64,000 nt of DNA from Heloderma charlesbogerti (GCA_026122225.1 JANEZZ010002708.1:1-64000), one strand, 5' to 3'; shown: positions 47,109-59,673, counted from the stretch's first letter. Program-made: numbers and translations. The notes: generated by a model from the sequence alone, not told the origin.

Positions 47109-48790
47109 TTAGAGTTTGAACAGAAAGACGGCTTCAGTCTCGCGGTTCAAGTCAGTTTGGTTTTTGAGTTGGGATGTAAACAGACTGGGGGACGCCATGT
47201 CTAGACAGGCTCCGCCAGGCAAGCAGCAGGCTCCTTCGGGGTTCCCCCTCTCCTCAATGGGGCTCCCCTTGTTCAGAGCCAAGCTTCTCAGCCTCTGCCG
47301 CTCTTGTGCCTGCTTGGCTCGATTGGCAATGTACCTCACCCTGCTCTGGCTCCTGGATGAGGACCGTCGGAGGAGGCCCACTCCTTCCTCTTCCTCCTCG
47401 GACTCATTTGGCTCGAGGCTGGTTGGGGACGTGATGTCGTCCTCCTGCTGGAAGGTGGTCAGCTTCTTCAGGCGCTCCGCTAGCACATCCAGGGGCTTCG
47501 TGGAGGACCTGGAGGCAGCACAGCGGCGCTGTTCCCTCATGGACCAGGGGATGAAGCTCCGGCTAATGCTGCGGTACTTGCTCTCAAAGGTGCACGTGAT
47601 GTCCTCCGAGGTCAGGTCACCAAGGCTTTTCGACTTGGCCTGGTTGGTCTCAGCATTCTCCTGCTCTTTGGATTTCAGGCAGGACTGTTTGAGGCTTTCC
47701 ATGTACAACCGACTCCAGGTGTGTCTTCTGGGTATGGACGATACGCCCAACTCAAGACCTCTGGCTAGTGGTCTAGGGTGCAGCTCGTCCTCCCCGGGTT
47801 GACTTGACCTCAAGTTGGGGTTGGATTTGCTCTTGGTCACCATGGGCATTTCACGCCTAGATGCAGCATTAGCAGACCACGGGCGCACACCTCTTCTCTC
47901 AGGGACCACATCAAAATTCTCATGTCGGGCCCCAAGGTCTGGGAGGCTTTTCCGAGCAAGATTGGGCACAGAGAGATCTATGACTGTGTCATTGGAGGAC
48001 ATGCTAGAAGAGGAAGACATGCTGTCCCTATGACTGTTGGAGTCAAGCTTGCTCCAGATACGGTCATTGACTGTGGCATCTGAGTATACTTCAGCTGCTG
48101 GGGAGGATCCGCCGGGATGCCTCATCAAGACTGAACAGTCACAAAGTTTGTACCCTTCGCTCTTGGACCTCCTCGCCATCCCATGAAACGTGGAGACTGT
48201 GGCAGCTTGAGTTACTGGGGGAAATTCTTGAGGTGAAGTTGATGGGATGTTGCTTTTCACAGCACTTTGGTGTGGTTGCCCAGCTGTGGTGCTGTCCTTC
48301 TTCTCAGTTCCCTCAACATTCATCAGTTCTTGAACCATCCCATCTCTTTGCTTCTGGAAAATTCTTGCAGAATGGAGCCAATGGCTGGCCAATGCTACAT
48401 TGTCCTGAGTTTGTGAACCAGGCTGATCTGGACTGCCATGCGCCCTTTTCGGTCCGCCTCCTTCTTCCCTGCTTTTCCTAACATCTTCCCATCCCAGGAC
48501 ACTTGCAACGGTTGGGCTGGGAGCAAGGAACACTTTCTCCTCTGTAACTGCCACTGCATGCTGCAGAAGAGGAGGTCTCTCAAGATGATCTGATGGATCA
48601 CCTCCATCTGAACCAGCTTCCCGGGAATGATCCATCACAGGCCCTTCTTTGGGATCACTGGCAGGGGTAGTGGGCAGAGGAAAGCAAAAGCTGGTGGGCT
48701 GGTTCTCGTTGGCAACAAAGGGTTCTTCGTTGATAGTCTCCAGGCTGCATAATGAAGGGATTGACCTCTGCATTGAGAATTGGTGGACAT
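47109..48790 (-). CDS. PLCH2: PLCH2 last coding exon
   Basis: 1682 bp including the stop, after the acceptor 'cttctccctcag'. The frame stays open further upstream into the intron, but the acceptor and the phase of the preceding donor fix the exon start at 48790. The split codon makes aspartate at the junction. The protein ends EAVFLFKL. A run of glutamates (SEEEEEG) and Ser/Arg clusters suggest phosphorylation targets; this is inferred. Confidence 0.93.
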
Positions 48791-51539
48791 CTGAGGGAGA
48801 AGAAAAACCAGGACTCAGGGCCAGGTTGATCAACAACTGATAAGTGAATTCTTTTACAGATAGATCAGACCAGTTTGGATTATCCTTGCCCCACTCAACC
48901 ATTTTAATGTGTGGGAAAGGAGAGGGTGTGTGCAGCTCCTCCCTACCCACCTTGGCACCTGTGCTTACAGTGTTGGATAATCTGATTTTCATCTCCTCAC
49001 ATGTGGATCACATGGGATCACATTGCTGATTTTCCAGACTGAATCAAGAGGATCAACCACATGTTCTATATGCACGGAGGTGGAAACTGGATGATTTACC
49101 CGTGGGTACAAGAGGAATGGCAGGGATGGGTTGCCGAGTGGGCAGGGAGTAGTGGTGCACACTCACCCCCTCCATGCATTGGGCCAGTTGTGTGTGTGGG
49201 TGTGTGGGGGGGGGAAACTGTAATCCAAAATGGCCCATCCTCTTGAAATATGAGATGTCTATGAAGATGTGCAACCCTTGAATACTTTTCTTGCCACGTA
49301 CGAGTTTAGAACTAACTCTAAATGCCCAATAAATGTGTTCACCATCTCATGCCTGACCTGGCCCTTCTGGTAAGCGTGCACCCTATTTTGATGATGCGTC
49401 CATGGGCTCCTGCACATTGGTGAATTAAAAGGAAACCCACAAAATGATTCTTGATGCCATCGTAATGTGTAGAGTTACATTAAATTGCCTTCTGGAAGCA
49501 TTTCATCAATGTGAGGGCAAGGAAGACACGAATAAGCTGGAAGCTATGGCAAAATTTTGCGTCCACAACGCTCTACACAAATTCAGACTTTAAAAAAAAA
49601 AATTCAATGGCTGACAACATTTAGAATTAGAAATACTGGAGAGGAGAATTCCAAAAGCATTCATTTCCAAGTGCAAGTCAAGTGTTACTATTTTGCAGAA
49701 AACTCAGATAAATGGAAGATACACACACACACACAGAGGCATGCTGGAACAAAACAGGGATGTTAGCAGTAACATTTCTGAGCTATTAATGCCCATGCAT
49801 ATGTGTGTGTGTGTGTGTGTGTGTGTAACATACACATTTGACATTTCTTATACATTATAAGGGGCTGGGAAAGACTGCCACCCCATCCCCAGTACCCTAG
49901 AGCAAATGAGAAACATGCATGGGATGTATGCAAAGGTACTCATGCAAAGATTGGAAGGGGAAACCATCAATAATTATCGGAGGTGTCAGACAGAAATGAG
50001 GAGAAACCAGGCAATATCTAGCACGTAAACCAGCAATGCTCAAGAGTTACCTGTAACTTGCTCATCCTTTCAGTTCTTAACTACAGAGACAAGAGTGTGC
50101 ATGTGGAATAGGACAGAACAGAGGGGAAAAAAACCAGTTAATTCAGGGAAGGCCAGAACAGATAAAGAATAACTTAGTAGGGAGAAGCAGGGGCAAAAAG
50201 ATCATGGAAACAAGCTAACTGTAGGATCCTGAGAATTTGTTTTTGACCAACCAGTGGTGCCGCAGGCAAACTGTAATCAAGGGGTGGTTTTATTATTGTA
50301 TTGCCTTTATATCCCACCTTTTTTCCTCCTAAAGGAACCCAAGGTAGTGTACATAATCTTCCTCCTCTCCATTTTATCCTCACAACAGCAACCCTCTGAG
50401 GTAGGTTGGGCTGAGAGTTTTTGACTGTCCCAAAGTCATAGAATTATAGAATCATAGAATAGTAGGGTTGGGAGGGGCCTACAAGGCCATTGAGTCCAAC
50501 CCCCTGCTCAAGGCAGGAATTCAAGTCAGAGCATCCCTGACAGATGGTTGTCCAGCCTCGTCTTGAACGCCTCCAGTGTGGGAGAGCCCACCGCCTCCTT
50601 AGGGAATGGGTTCCATTGTCGTCTTGCTCTAACAGTCAGGACGTTTTTCCTGATGTTCAGCCGGAATCTGGCTTCCTGTCACTTGAGCCCATTATCCATG
50701 TCCTGCACTCTGGGATGATCGAGAAGAGATCCTGGCCTTCCTCCCTGGGACAACCTTTCAAGTACTTGAAGAGCGCTATCCTATCTCCCCTCAGTCTTCT
50801 CTTCTCAAGGCTAAACATGCACAGTTCTTTCAGTCTCTCCTCACAGGGCTTTGTTTCCAGTCCCCTGATCATCTTCGTTGCCCTCCTCTGAACCCTCCAC
50901 AGTTTGTCTGCACCCAGTCACCCAGTTTGTCTGCACCCATGTCACCCAGTGAGCTTCCATGGCTGAGTGGGGACTAGAACCCGGATCTCCCAACTCCCAG
51001 TCCAACACTAACCACAACACCACGCTGTTTTTTTTTAAAAAGGCCGCTCTTCCAGGCATAAGGATAAGAAACAAAATGGTCACACATTGTAAGGAAAAGA
51101 GTTGTGATGCTTCGTCTCTCTTTTGGATTTGGTACGTAAGGCTGTGAGCATTGTGCAAGTGCTTTGCAAATGTGAAACTCCAACTGACGTATGGTGCTGG
51201 CATTGTTATGGAACCATTTGAGACTGCAAAGAAATTCACCTGGCAGCTACATTGTGGTCTTTTCAGCACCAGCTATAAACCTTTTTAATTATCCCAGGCA
51301 TTTGTTCTGCAGTTCTTACAGTTTAAATCTGTTATTTTATTTTTGAGGTCTTTACGCTGCTGCTGGTTTTTATTCTTGCTCTCATTTTATACTGTAGTTT
51401 TAAACTTTCAAAAAAGTTTTATACTGTGTTTTGTCAGGTTGCTGTATTCTATGGTTTTAATTGTTGTGACTTGCACTGAGAGCTTTGGCTATTGGGCAGT
51501 GTAGAAATGGAAGGAAGGAAGGAAGGAAGGAAGGCAGGA

Positions 51540-51585
<46 letters not shown>

Positions 51586-54260
51586 TTTCTATAGTAAAAT
51601 GCTCCTTCTGGCTTCCAGACCACTGTCAGGACGCATAGAGCAGACAGTAAGAAAACAGAAGTTGGCCACCCTGATTTACAGTGCAATCTTTACTCAGAAG
51701 AAGGTCCCACTGAGTCTACTGGGTCTTACTACCAGGTAAGTGTGGTATAGCACTGCAGACAAAGGCTGTGATTCTATGCACACTTACCTGGGAGCGAGCT
51801 CTACTGAATACAGCGGGGCTTACTTCTGAGAAGGCGTGCACAGAATTCTAGATGCACCAGTCCAAGGGTTTAGGGTGTGTAACAATACGTTATGATCCTA
51901 ACGCCAACCTGTTCAAATAGAACAGCTTAAAACAATTACAAATATTAAAAGGGTTGAGCTGAAAGGGGCTAAAAGATTTCCATGAAATCTTTCGACAGTT
52001 GCAAAAGGTGTTCTCTTCTTTTGGTAGTTGTTCACTGGTTGCTCCAAAAATGAGTGAAAGCATTTGCCCCATCCAGACAGAGGGCAATGGCAATGTAGAA
52101 AAGAGTGCTCTCATTGGTATTTGCTTTGGCCACTTGCCAAATCTGCCTGGCTGTGTAGCGGTGCGATGTTGTCATCCCAGCTGATTGGCTGGGATGAGCA
52201 GGAAGAAGAAGAACCCAAAATGGCACTACAGGAGCAAAACTTTGAGAAATAATGGCGGGGAACAGACAGCAAAGTGAACAAATGGGGTTTGGGGCTAGTA
52301 TTTTGGCTCCCCCAAAACAGCACTTTCACCCTTAAGATGAAATGGGTAAATAATCAGCACGGTCCTAAATATTATATCCATGGTCATTTGTTGTTGTTGT
52401 TAAAGTCTTATACCATCAACATGAGTGGATCCTCTACTTCTTGCTTTGGGGAGAGGATTGCTTTGGCAGTTGAATATGTAAAATCCTATAAAAGTATCTA
52501 ATTGAAACAAAATTAAATGTAATTAAATTCTGGGTTGGACTCGATGGTCTTATAGGCCCCTTCCAACCCTACTATTCTATGATTCTATGATTGATTCTAA
52601 ATAAAGCCCAAGATGAACCCTGTCCCAAAGTCTAGGCTAAACCCAACCAAAAAGCAACATGTTACAGGTTTTGCAAAGATGTCTTAATACCCATGCGCAA
52701 AGTTTATACAGCAAATATCTAAGTATTTGACACCATCACGGGCAATACTGATTGTGAATTAGTTCTCTCTTTCCCTACTGTAATGTCTGCATGATACAGA
52801 TACTCTGGTTGGATTAAAAACAAATCTTAGAATCATACTTACACTGTATATGATTAAAAACACACATACAGAGAAAGAGAGAGAGAGAGACAGACAGACA
52901 TACAAACCACTGACATCTAGGGAAGGATTTGCTACTGAAGATGGTTTGGCATATAGGAGAAACAAATATTCATCTAAGACTGGACACATTGAGAATGGAC
53001 AAAGTCCCAGACAGAAACACATGTATGAATAAATGCTTCTGTGTGTGTTTCACCCCTCCCGCCCCCAACAGAAAGCTAAAATGGCAAAAATTAAAAACTA
53101 AATAAATAAAGAATGCAGGGACTTCTAAGGGGAAACTAAAACGACAACATAATCTATGGCAAATGGTTGGATGAAGAAGATCTGGTCTTACCAGTAAAGA
53201 ATATAGGAGATTTACTCCGAATTTCCTCCAGTTTTTCAGCAAACAAGGCATTCATTTCCCTCTGAAGGGTGCCCACCTGTTTCCTGGAGCTCTCGGACCG
53301 TTTGGGGAAGTCGGGACTTCCGAGGCTCTCCAAGCTGCTGGAGTTGGAGGATATGGAGCCATTGCTGGTGGTCACCAAGTTGACAGTGCTTCCATATTTG
53401 CCACCGGGCTGGCCCTGCCACCTTGGCCGGGAATGACCTGTGACCCCGTGACATCTAGAATCACCGACTTTCTTCCCTGAGGTCGCAAAGGGCTGGCAAG
53501 TCCTGGGAAGGCTATTGGCAGCCCCGTGGCCACTGCAGAGGTGTAGGTCTGCCCGCGGCCTGGGCTGCTCCTGGATCCCCCCATTTTTTAGCTCTAACCT
53601 CTCCTCCTCTCCTGTCAGGCTGCTATACTGGTTGCAGTGCGGAACATCATTAGCGGCAGGCCTAGCAGTGGTGTGGTCACTCCACTTGCACTCTGAATCA
53701 GGGCTCTCGCTCGAGCCAATCATGCATTTCATGCAGTTGCTGGCCATGCCTATGCTACCTGAGCCATTGAGGGCACAGCGGGCAAAGACACCCTGCTTCT
53801 CGTTTGGTGGCTCCTGAAGGCGGACCCGGTCGGACCTCCGGACAGGCTCGCTGAAGGCGGCATCCCCGCGTGGGCGGCCTTGGCTGCCGCTTTTACCTTT
53901 GGCGAATCTTTGGGCCTTACCTTTCAACCCCTTGCTCTGAGCCTCCCTGTTGACACCATCTCTAAGAGAAGGTGCCGGAGAAGCACACTGTGGCTCTTGG
54001 TCAAAACGAGGATGGGAGAAGTCTTCGAGTTCATGGCCTTCGCCGGCCCCTTCAGAGCTGTTGTCTTTGGTGTCGATAGCAATCTCAGGAAAGCCCTTCT
54101 TGGTTTTCTTCTGGGTCTTGGTGGGCGCGCTGGCTGTCCGCCGTAAAAGATGGCTGCTAAAGGAGTGTTTGCGGTTGAGCTGGCCAACAGCATGACTGTC
54201 TAGAGAGGCCTGCTTTGGATTTCTGAGAAACAGACCTTTTAAGCCCAGAGCTTGCTTGAC
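47109..54260 (-). CDS. PLCH2: PLCH2, phospholipase C eta-2: last two coding exons (C-terminal tail)
   Basis: Exons 54260-53192 and 48790-47109 join in phase 1 and encode about 916 residues to the TAA stop at 47111-47109. They match the remembered vertebrate PLCH2 tail in order: [20 protein letters not shown] and [11 protein letters not shown] in the first exon; [91 protein letters not shown] and [10 protein letters not shown] in the second. The enzyme cleaves phosphatidylinositol 4,5-bisphosphate to inositol trisphosphate and diacylglycerol in a calcium-dependent way, mainly in neurons. Its PH, EF-hand, catalytic X/Y and C2 parts are encoded further right, outside the window. The tail shown here is Ser/Arg-rich and probably disordered. 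PLCH1 is less likely, because the second exon follows PLCH2 closely. Confidence 0.93.
48791..50295 (-). other. PLCH2: PLCH2 last intron, left part
   Basis: Intron sequence with a (TG)n run at 49801-49828. No exon. Confidence 0.6.
49801..49828. repeat. (TG)n microsatellite
   Basis: About 13 TG units. Confidence 0.95.
50296..51020 (-). mobile_element. Sauria-type SINE split by a CR1 LINE
   Basis: The tail and middle (50296-50436, 'ggaacccaaggtagtgtac', 'cctcacaacagcaaccctct') and the head (50940-51020, 'cccagtgagcttccatggc', 'ctagaacccggatctccc') are the two halves of one minus-strand SINE, resuming at the sequence expected. Confidence 0.85.
50437..50939 (-). mobile_element. CR1 LINE 3' end inside the SINE
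   Basis: On the minus strand it encodes [20 protein letters not shown] and [18 protein letters not shown], then FSIIPECRT, the C-terminal CR1 pattern. It ends with the octamer-like 'attctatgattctataattc' tail. 'cccagtttgtctgcaccca' is repeated in tandem at the junction (about 50893-50942). Confidence 0.88.
51290..51512 (+). mobile_element. L2-type LINE 3' end
   Basis: 'gttgtgacttgcactgagag' and 'ggctattgggcagtgtagaa' close the element. A microsatellite has grown at its end. Confidence 0.6.
51509..51585. repeat. (GGAA)n(GGCA)n compound microsatellite
   Basis: About six GGAA units pass into about a dozen GGCA units, directly after the LINE tail. Confidence 0.95.
51586..53191 (-). other. PLCH2: PLCH2 last intron, right part
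   Basis: A short plus-strand CR1 end at 52530-52592 ('ggttggactcgatggtctta', then 'attctatgattctatgattg') and an AG/CAGA-rich stretch near 52868-52900. No exon. Confidence 0.6.
53192..54260 (-). CDS. PLCH2: PLCH2 penultimate coding exon
   Basis: 1069 bp, with acceptor 'cttctcttttccag' and donor 'actg/gtaag', phases 0 to 1. It starts [17 protein letters not shown] and ends [20 protein letters not shown]. It holds the [11 protein letters not shown] motif and low-complexity Ser stretches ([17 protein letters not shown]). No stop or frameshift was seen. Confidence 0.93.
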
Positions 54261-57200
54261 CTGGAAAAGAGAAGAAAGCCCCCATAACGGAAGATGCGTA
54301 TTTCTTCCCCAGTGTGCAAAGACAAAAATGTTCGTGATATGCAAGGTGTTATTAACCTCGTGGGCGGCATCCCCTATCCAGGTTTGACTGGAAGACAGAA
54401 TTGGGAGGAAGGTATGAATGGCAGTTTTGATTCAAGATTGTGTGCTAGTTTCATTTTGCGAATTTCTACCTCCCTCCCCCTGCTCACCCCCCCCCCCCGC
54501 AGCAGCCTTTTTGCCCCAATTCACTTGTGTGCTTATTCGGGAATTAAGCACGCAAGCTTATGAATGTTTGCTAAGAAAACTGCCTCACTGATTTTAAAGG
54601 GGGCTTAATTCCTACCACCGTGGGTGGGAGAATTCATTGAGAGGGATGGAAGGTAGTGGTCTAGGCCCACGTGCCCTTTTTCAAAGTGGCAAGTGGCCAC
54701 AGCTGCAGCCAACGCCCCCTCCAGTTGCCTTTGGGTTGGTAACTGGAGAGCACCAATGCTCCTTGGAGGCGGAGAATTGGCCCTGGGCGTCATGTTGCTG
54801 ACTCCTGCTCTGGGTGTGTATTTAGGACTGTGGCTTTAATTGTAAAGAACTATCATTATATCTCACTTTTCCTTCCCTGGACAGGGACACATTTTGCAAG
54901 CATAGAGTACACTGAGTATCAGTTACTCCCTTTAACCCTAAATTGGAATTAAGTGGCCAATGAGCTACAGAAATCCTCAACAAATAGGGGACCCTCCCAA
55001 AAAAAGACCCCCCCCCAATCTGGTTTCATTGCCACAGAAAGGCACAGGACCACAGCTGCCATTTTGGCTCCAAAGTATTTGAAAAGGATGGGCACGATCC
55101 AGCCACAATTAAGCATTTTAACAGCATAGTCTTGTATGTGTGTATTCAGAAGTACATCTTATTAAGTTCAGTGGAATTTATTCCCAGGTAGGTGCGTATA
55201 AGATTGCCGCTAAAGGGGGATATCAACGTCACGCAAAGCAGAAGCCAAACTAGCATGACAGATCATTCCTTTTCCCGTCTCCCCCCACCTGTATTGCCCC
55301 TGCAGTAGGCTTCGAACTCTTAATTTAGAGGTGCCAAGATACTGATAAATCAGATCCAGGTTTACTTACAAGGAGATACCTTATTGAGTACAATCAGCAC
55401 ACAGGCATACCCCATGGCTGGATCAGACAGCTTCTCTCAACCCAGAGCCATGGGGTAAAATGGGTTTTATACCACACATGTCAGCAGTGAGGCAGCATGA
55501 CAGCAGCAAGCGTTAACTAGCATTCGTCTGCAGCTTTCCCAGCACAGACACTTGCAGCTCAGCCTAAACATAGCTTCACTTCCCAGGCACATGGAGATAA
55601 GACACTCCACTCGTTAGTGTGGAATGTGCTGAGGCTGCTATCGACCTTTGACTCATCTCACATGTTCAGAGGCCCACTAGCAAGGTAATTGCACTAATAA
55701 TGAACCTAAGCAAAGCATTATGGATCTCTAGGCCCCTCTAACACTACAGGTAACTTGGTTACAGGCCTGGGGCCAATACATCACCCCAGCAGTCCCAACG
55801 TCCCCCTGAAAGGCCTCTCTCCAGAGCATCGGAGGGAACTACCAAACATTGTGGTCTGTGGGAGGGGGAACTACTAAAATCAGGAACCTTGGGCAGGGAG
55901 TGTAAGATTACCCTGACCAGTTTCGGACAATTCCCTCCTTCCACTGCAGGCCCATAAGACATATCCCACAGTGTTTGGTAGGTCCTCCCCCTAATCCACT
56001 AGGGGTTGTAGGGGGGAGTAGAGGGGACTTCAGGGAGGGGAGGAGGGAAAAATCCATTGTATGAGCTGTCGTCCATTTGTGCAATGTGAGATTTCACTCA
56101 ACAGCTTCAATACTATAGACACTCAGCTGGCACAAAGCCCCACTGAACTCAATGGAACTTACTTTGAAGCAGACATGCATAGACTGGATTGCAAAACTCC
56201 CATTAATAGCAAAAGGAGAGGCTGAAGCATGCAATAAATTCCTCCATCGAAATTCAAAGAGCTTAATTTTGGCTAGATCGATCCTTCCGTCTAAGTTTTC
56301 TTAGCAGCCTCTTACAGTGAGTTCTACACCTTTTCGTAACTTCAGTCTTTGCATGCACAAATTCATTTTGAAAACGCTAAAAGCATTGGAATATTTTTTT
56401 TCTATAATGTTTCTTTCTTTTTCTTTTCTGTTTTTACAGATACCTTTGCTCAAGGTAAAGCAATAGTTAGAGAAAAAGTTTAATCTGAAATGGAGTTGCC
56501 ACCAAAATTTCAGCTACAGTGAAACTCAGAGCAATGGGGGGGGAGGGGTCTTCTTTGTTAGGCAAAATCTCTGCGGATTTTCCAGGGAAGTTAAAAGATC
56601 TTCAGCAAGACTAGGGAAGTGGTGGAGTTTTCACATCCCTCAATGGATTAATATTTGAAATTTCAAAGTGGATAGCAATATCCTTCAATGAGTAAGTAAG
56701 GATAGAATATCCTTCAATATCCCGAACCAAGGCCACCACATTGCAAAGCTTTTGGGCAATGGTATGGGTGTTCAGAAAGGATGGGGATCCAGTGGTGCTG
56801 TGTGGTGCATAGCCACCTTGGGGGGGAAAAAACACTCTAATTGTCTCTTTAGATGCCCTGCACAATTTTTAGGTAATGCAATTAATTGTTTGATACTGCA
56901 GCAAATTTGCTATGCATTGCTGTCATTGTACATGCTTATCATTTCCACACTGTAAACATTAGCAAAGTCTTAACACATACATCCTAGTGTCTCTTGTGCA
57001 TTCATTACAGACAATTCTTGAAGATGAGCCCAAACAGTTCCACCCCCACCCCCATTTAGAATTTGGTGAAATGGAGGGTGGGCACAAACGATCGCTTTTC
57101 AGATACTTGACACTGATTTGAAAGAACAATTATTGCCACATGGTACAGGCATTCATTTTTCCTCCCTTGCCCTGTTGTTGTACCTGAGGTCTGAACAGGC

Positions 57201-57560
57201 ACTGCTGGCTTTTATGGTGCTTCAAAAACTTGCAACACCTTCTTGGTCAGAAGAAGCCAATGTGGGATTGGGACCGGGGGTGTGGGGACTGATTGCATGT
57301 AACATGGGCAATGGTGGCTCTATCATAATGTTTTCAAGTGTCTAAAAAAACCTCCCTTCTGCCCCAACTAAAAGATTCAACACTCCTATAGTCATTCCAC
57401 ACACACTTGCCAATTTGTTAGCAAATGATAGTTTCATCTTTGTGGGGAAAGGATCTGGGTCATAAGCGTAAGAGATTGGGCGGTTTCTACATGGGACAAT
57501 TGTTTGGAACAGAGGAGAGCTGACTGGGGGAAACTGTTAATTGCTCGAGTATGACTGTAT
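54261..57560 (-). other. PLCH2: PLCH2 intron, no further exon recognised
   Basis: No C2-domain or catalytic-domain exon was found on the minus strand, though small exons could be missed. A C-run lies at 54487-54500 and G-rich runs around 56535. Confidence 0.5.
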
Positions 57561-57909
57561 GATTGGCAGGCCTGTCATGGATGTAACTGGAGTTGGGCTT
57601 GAAATGGAGTGGCAGAAGGGGTTAAAGAGGGCTCATGGTTAGGGAAGGGAAGTTCTGTGGCTCCAGTTACTTCTGCATCCCAGCACATTCTCCTCGCTGT
57701 GCCCCACTGCAGCCTTCACCAAACTGGTGCCCCTCTCAGGAATGAATCTGAGCGTGTGGAGATACCTAGCCGCTCCGATTCAGAATGGGAACAGCCAGAA
57801 CAGGGGGAGGCTTCCTCCCCAGTGAGCTCAGATATGGCAAGACCTTCTTCCCGAGACCTTGGTGCACAGATGGCTCAGCCTGAAAAGCCCCCACTTTCCT
57901 CCTCCATGA
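57561..57909 (+). repeat. Mobile-element-like coding fragment, Ser/Pro/Glu-rich
   Basis: The plus-strand frame with SERVEIPSRSDSEWEQPEQG and SSPVSSDMARPSSRDLG resembles in style the fragment at 37683-38028. Both are interrupted by hAT-type elements. It seems to continue after 58479. Family not recognised. Confidence 0.35.
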
Positions 57910-57919
57910 GAAGCCACTG

Positions 57920-58478
57920 TAGGGATGTCGGAGAATTTCTCCCCGAAACTTCGGGGGGCCGAGCGCCAACGTGTTCGGCCCCCCGAACATGTTTCGGGGA
58001 GAAATTCTCCGCACCCCCCCGCACCCTACACCCCCCCGGGACAGGACTTACCTTTGCCAAATGTCCCTCCCGGCGGCGGGTCCGGCCGGCAGTTCGGCAG
58101 GTGTTCGTGCGGGGCGGGAGCGGCAGCCTGTCTTTCGACCGGCTGCCGCCGCCGCCATTCCAATAAAAGAAAAAAAAAATGCCCCCGTGATAGGCTACGT
58201 GACGATTAACGTAGCCTATCACGGCTAGATCTGCAAAGTCAGCCGTGATAGGCTACGTAAATCGTCACGTAGCCTATCACGGGGGAGGTTTTTTTTTTTT
58301 TTAAACTTTGGAGTTCGCGGCCGGGCGAGGCGGGAAGCCTCCTCCCCGGCCTGAATTTCGGCCGGGCGAGGCGGGAAGCCTCCCCCCCCGGCCTGAACTT
58401 CGCGGGGGGAGCAACGAAGCGCCTCCCCCCACCGCGAACAAGCTTCGATGACAGGTAAGTGACTTTCGTCCACCCCTA
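57920..58478. mobile_element. hAT-type element, 559 bp, same family as 9147-9689 (opposite orientation)
   Basis: It starts TAGGGATG and ends CACCCCTA. gaagccac (57910-57917) and gaagccag (58479-58486) could be an 8-bp duplication, offset by two bases on the left. The right end 'ggtaagtgactttcgtc' is the reverse complement of the left end of the 9.1-kb copy. The nested palindrome is at 58182-58285. Confidence 0.78.
58182..58285. repeat. 45-bp inverted repeat made of smaller hairpins
   Basis: The arms 58182-58226 and 58241-58285 match at 44 of 45 bases around the loop 'agatctgcaaagtc'. Each arm again carries GATAGGCTACGT and ACGTAGCCTATC. Confidence 0.95.
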
Positions 58479-58879
58479 GAAGCCAGGGTTCAGGGGAGGA
58501 GGAGAGTGAAGGGCTGACTTGAGAGATGCTAGGGTCCATTGCAGAGCGAAGCGGGAAAAGTTAGAGGCAGAGCTCAGATGCTTCACCAAGTTGGCTACAC
58601 ATGAATGCCTATGTCGGAGGGCGCCAGTCTAATGGAGGGGCATCCCTGCAAAGCTAGTCTGGCTGAGAAGTTCTTGTTCAGACTGCTGGCAACTTCTCTA
58701 ATTTCCACTTCAGCTCCTCTGCTGGTATTAGTAATTGGTGGAGTAGCTGTTTTCATTGTAGTCTGAGAATTTCCTAGAATTTGCATTTGTAAGGAACCTG
58801 GTCGTTAACTAATAGTGAGCCTGAAGCCTGGTATCTTGGAGTGTGTTGATTGCGAAGGGGGAGGATGAAGGAATGTGAC

Positions 58880-59000
58880 AGCCCCCAGATGTTTGGGAGT
58901 ACAACTCCCATCAGGCCCAGCCAGAATGAGCAATGGCCAGGGATTATGGGAGTTGGAGTCTAAAACACCTAGAGTACACCAAGTTGGGGAAGGCTGTCTT
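58880..59000. repeat. Foldback element, copy 3
   Basis: 'gacagcccccagatg' at the left and 'ggggaaggctgtc' at the right. Inside, 'tacaactcccatca' faces 'tatgggagttggag'. Confidence 0.6.
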
Positions 59001-59673
59001 GTCTACTGAATTTTTTACCAAATGGATGGCAAGCTATTGCTAGCCCAGCCCAAACAGCAGGGTTCCAAATTACTGAGTCAAATTGGCAAGTGCATATAAT
59101 GATGACCAAAATGGTGATCAGATCCCATGTCCCAAGGGTTAAAATCATATTTGCAAAATCCAGGGGGAAACCTCTGTACACAAATACACAAATAATAGGG
59201 TTTCCCCCCCACAAATAAATAAAAGAATCCCAGTGATGGAATGGGGTGATGTGCAGTGACAATTCCACCAGTTCAATCCATCTAGATCACTTGATGCATC
59301 CCAGTGAGGCTATTGAAGCTTGAATCAAAACAAGCGATTCAAGATCCCAAATCCAGTGCAAATTTGGTTGGAAGAAGAGAAAGTCATTTAAGAAGAAGAT
59401 CCAGCATATTTGCTTCCATTTGTTTGCAAAAAAAACCCCCAACAGTGGATAATTGGGTTCGCCAAACACTGATCGAAAGAAACTGGCAACAGATCACTTA
59501 TTACATCCTAAAGGAGGATTTTCTCAAAGTGTAGCAAGTATATTGCGGTTAGAATGACTTCAAGCGGAAGAGAAAACAATTTTCCCCTTCCAAAATTAGT
59601 AGATGGTGTGAGACAAGGGATTAGGGGAAGTGATTGACACGGGGAAGTGATGACAGGGGGAACAGCAATGGAG

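Noticed and set aside
47116..47802. 228-residue plus-strand ORF
   Set aside because: It is the antisense shadow of the PLCH2 last exon, which has clear family matches and splice sites.
48791..48992. Extra N-terminal coding part of the last PLCH2 exon
   Set aside because: The frame stays open, but a strong acceptor at 48791 and the phase of the upstream donor place the exon start at 48790.
53515..54195. Plus-strand ORFs opposite the PLCH2 penultimate exon
   Set aside because: They are shadows of a GC-rich coding exon with no independent support.
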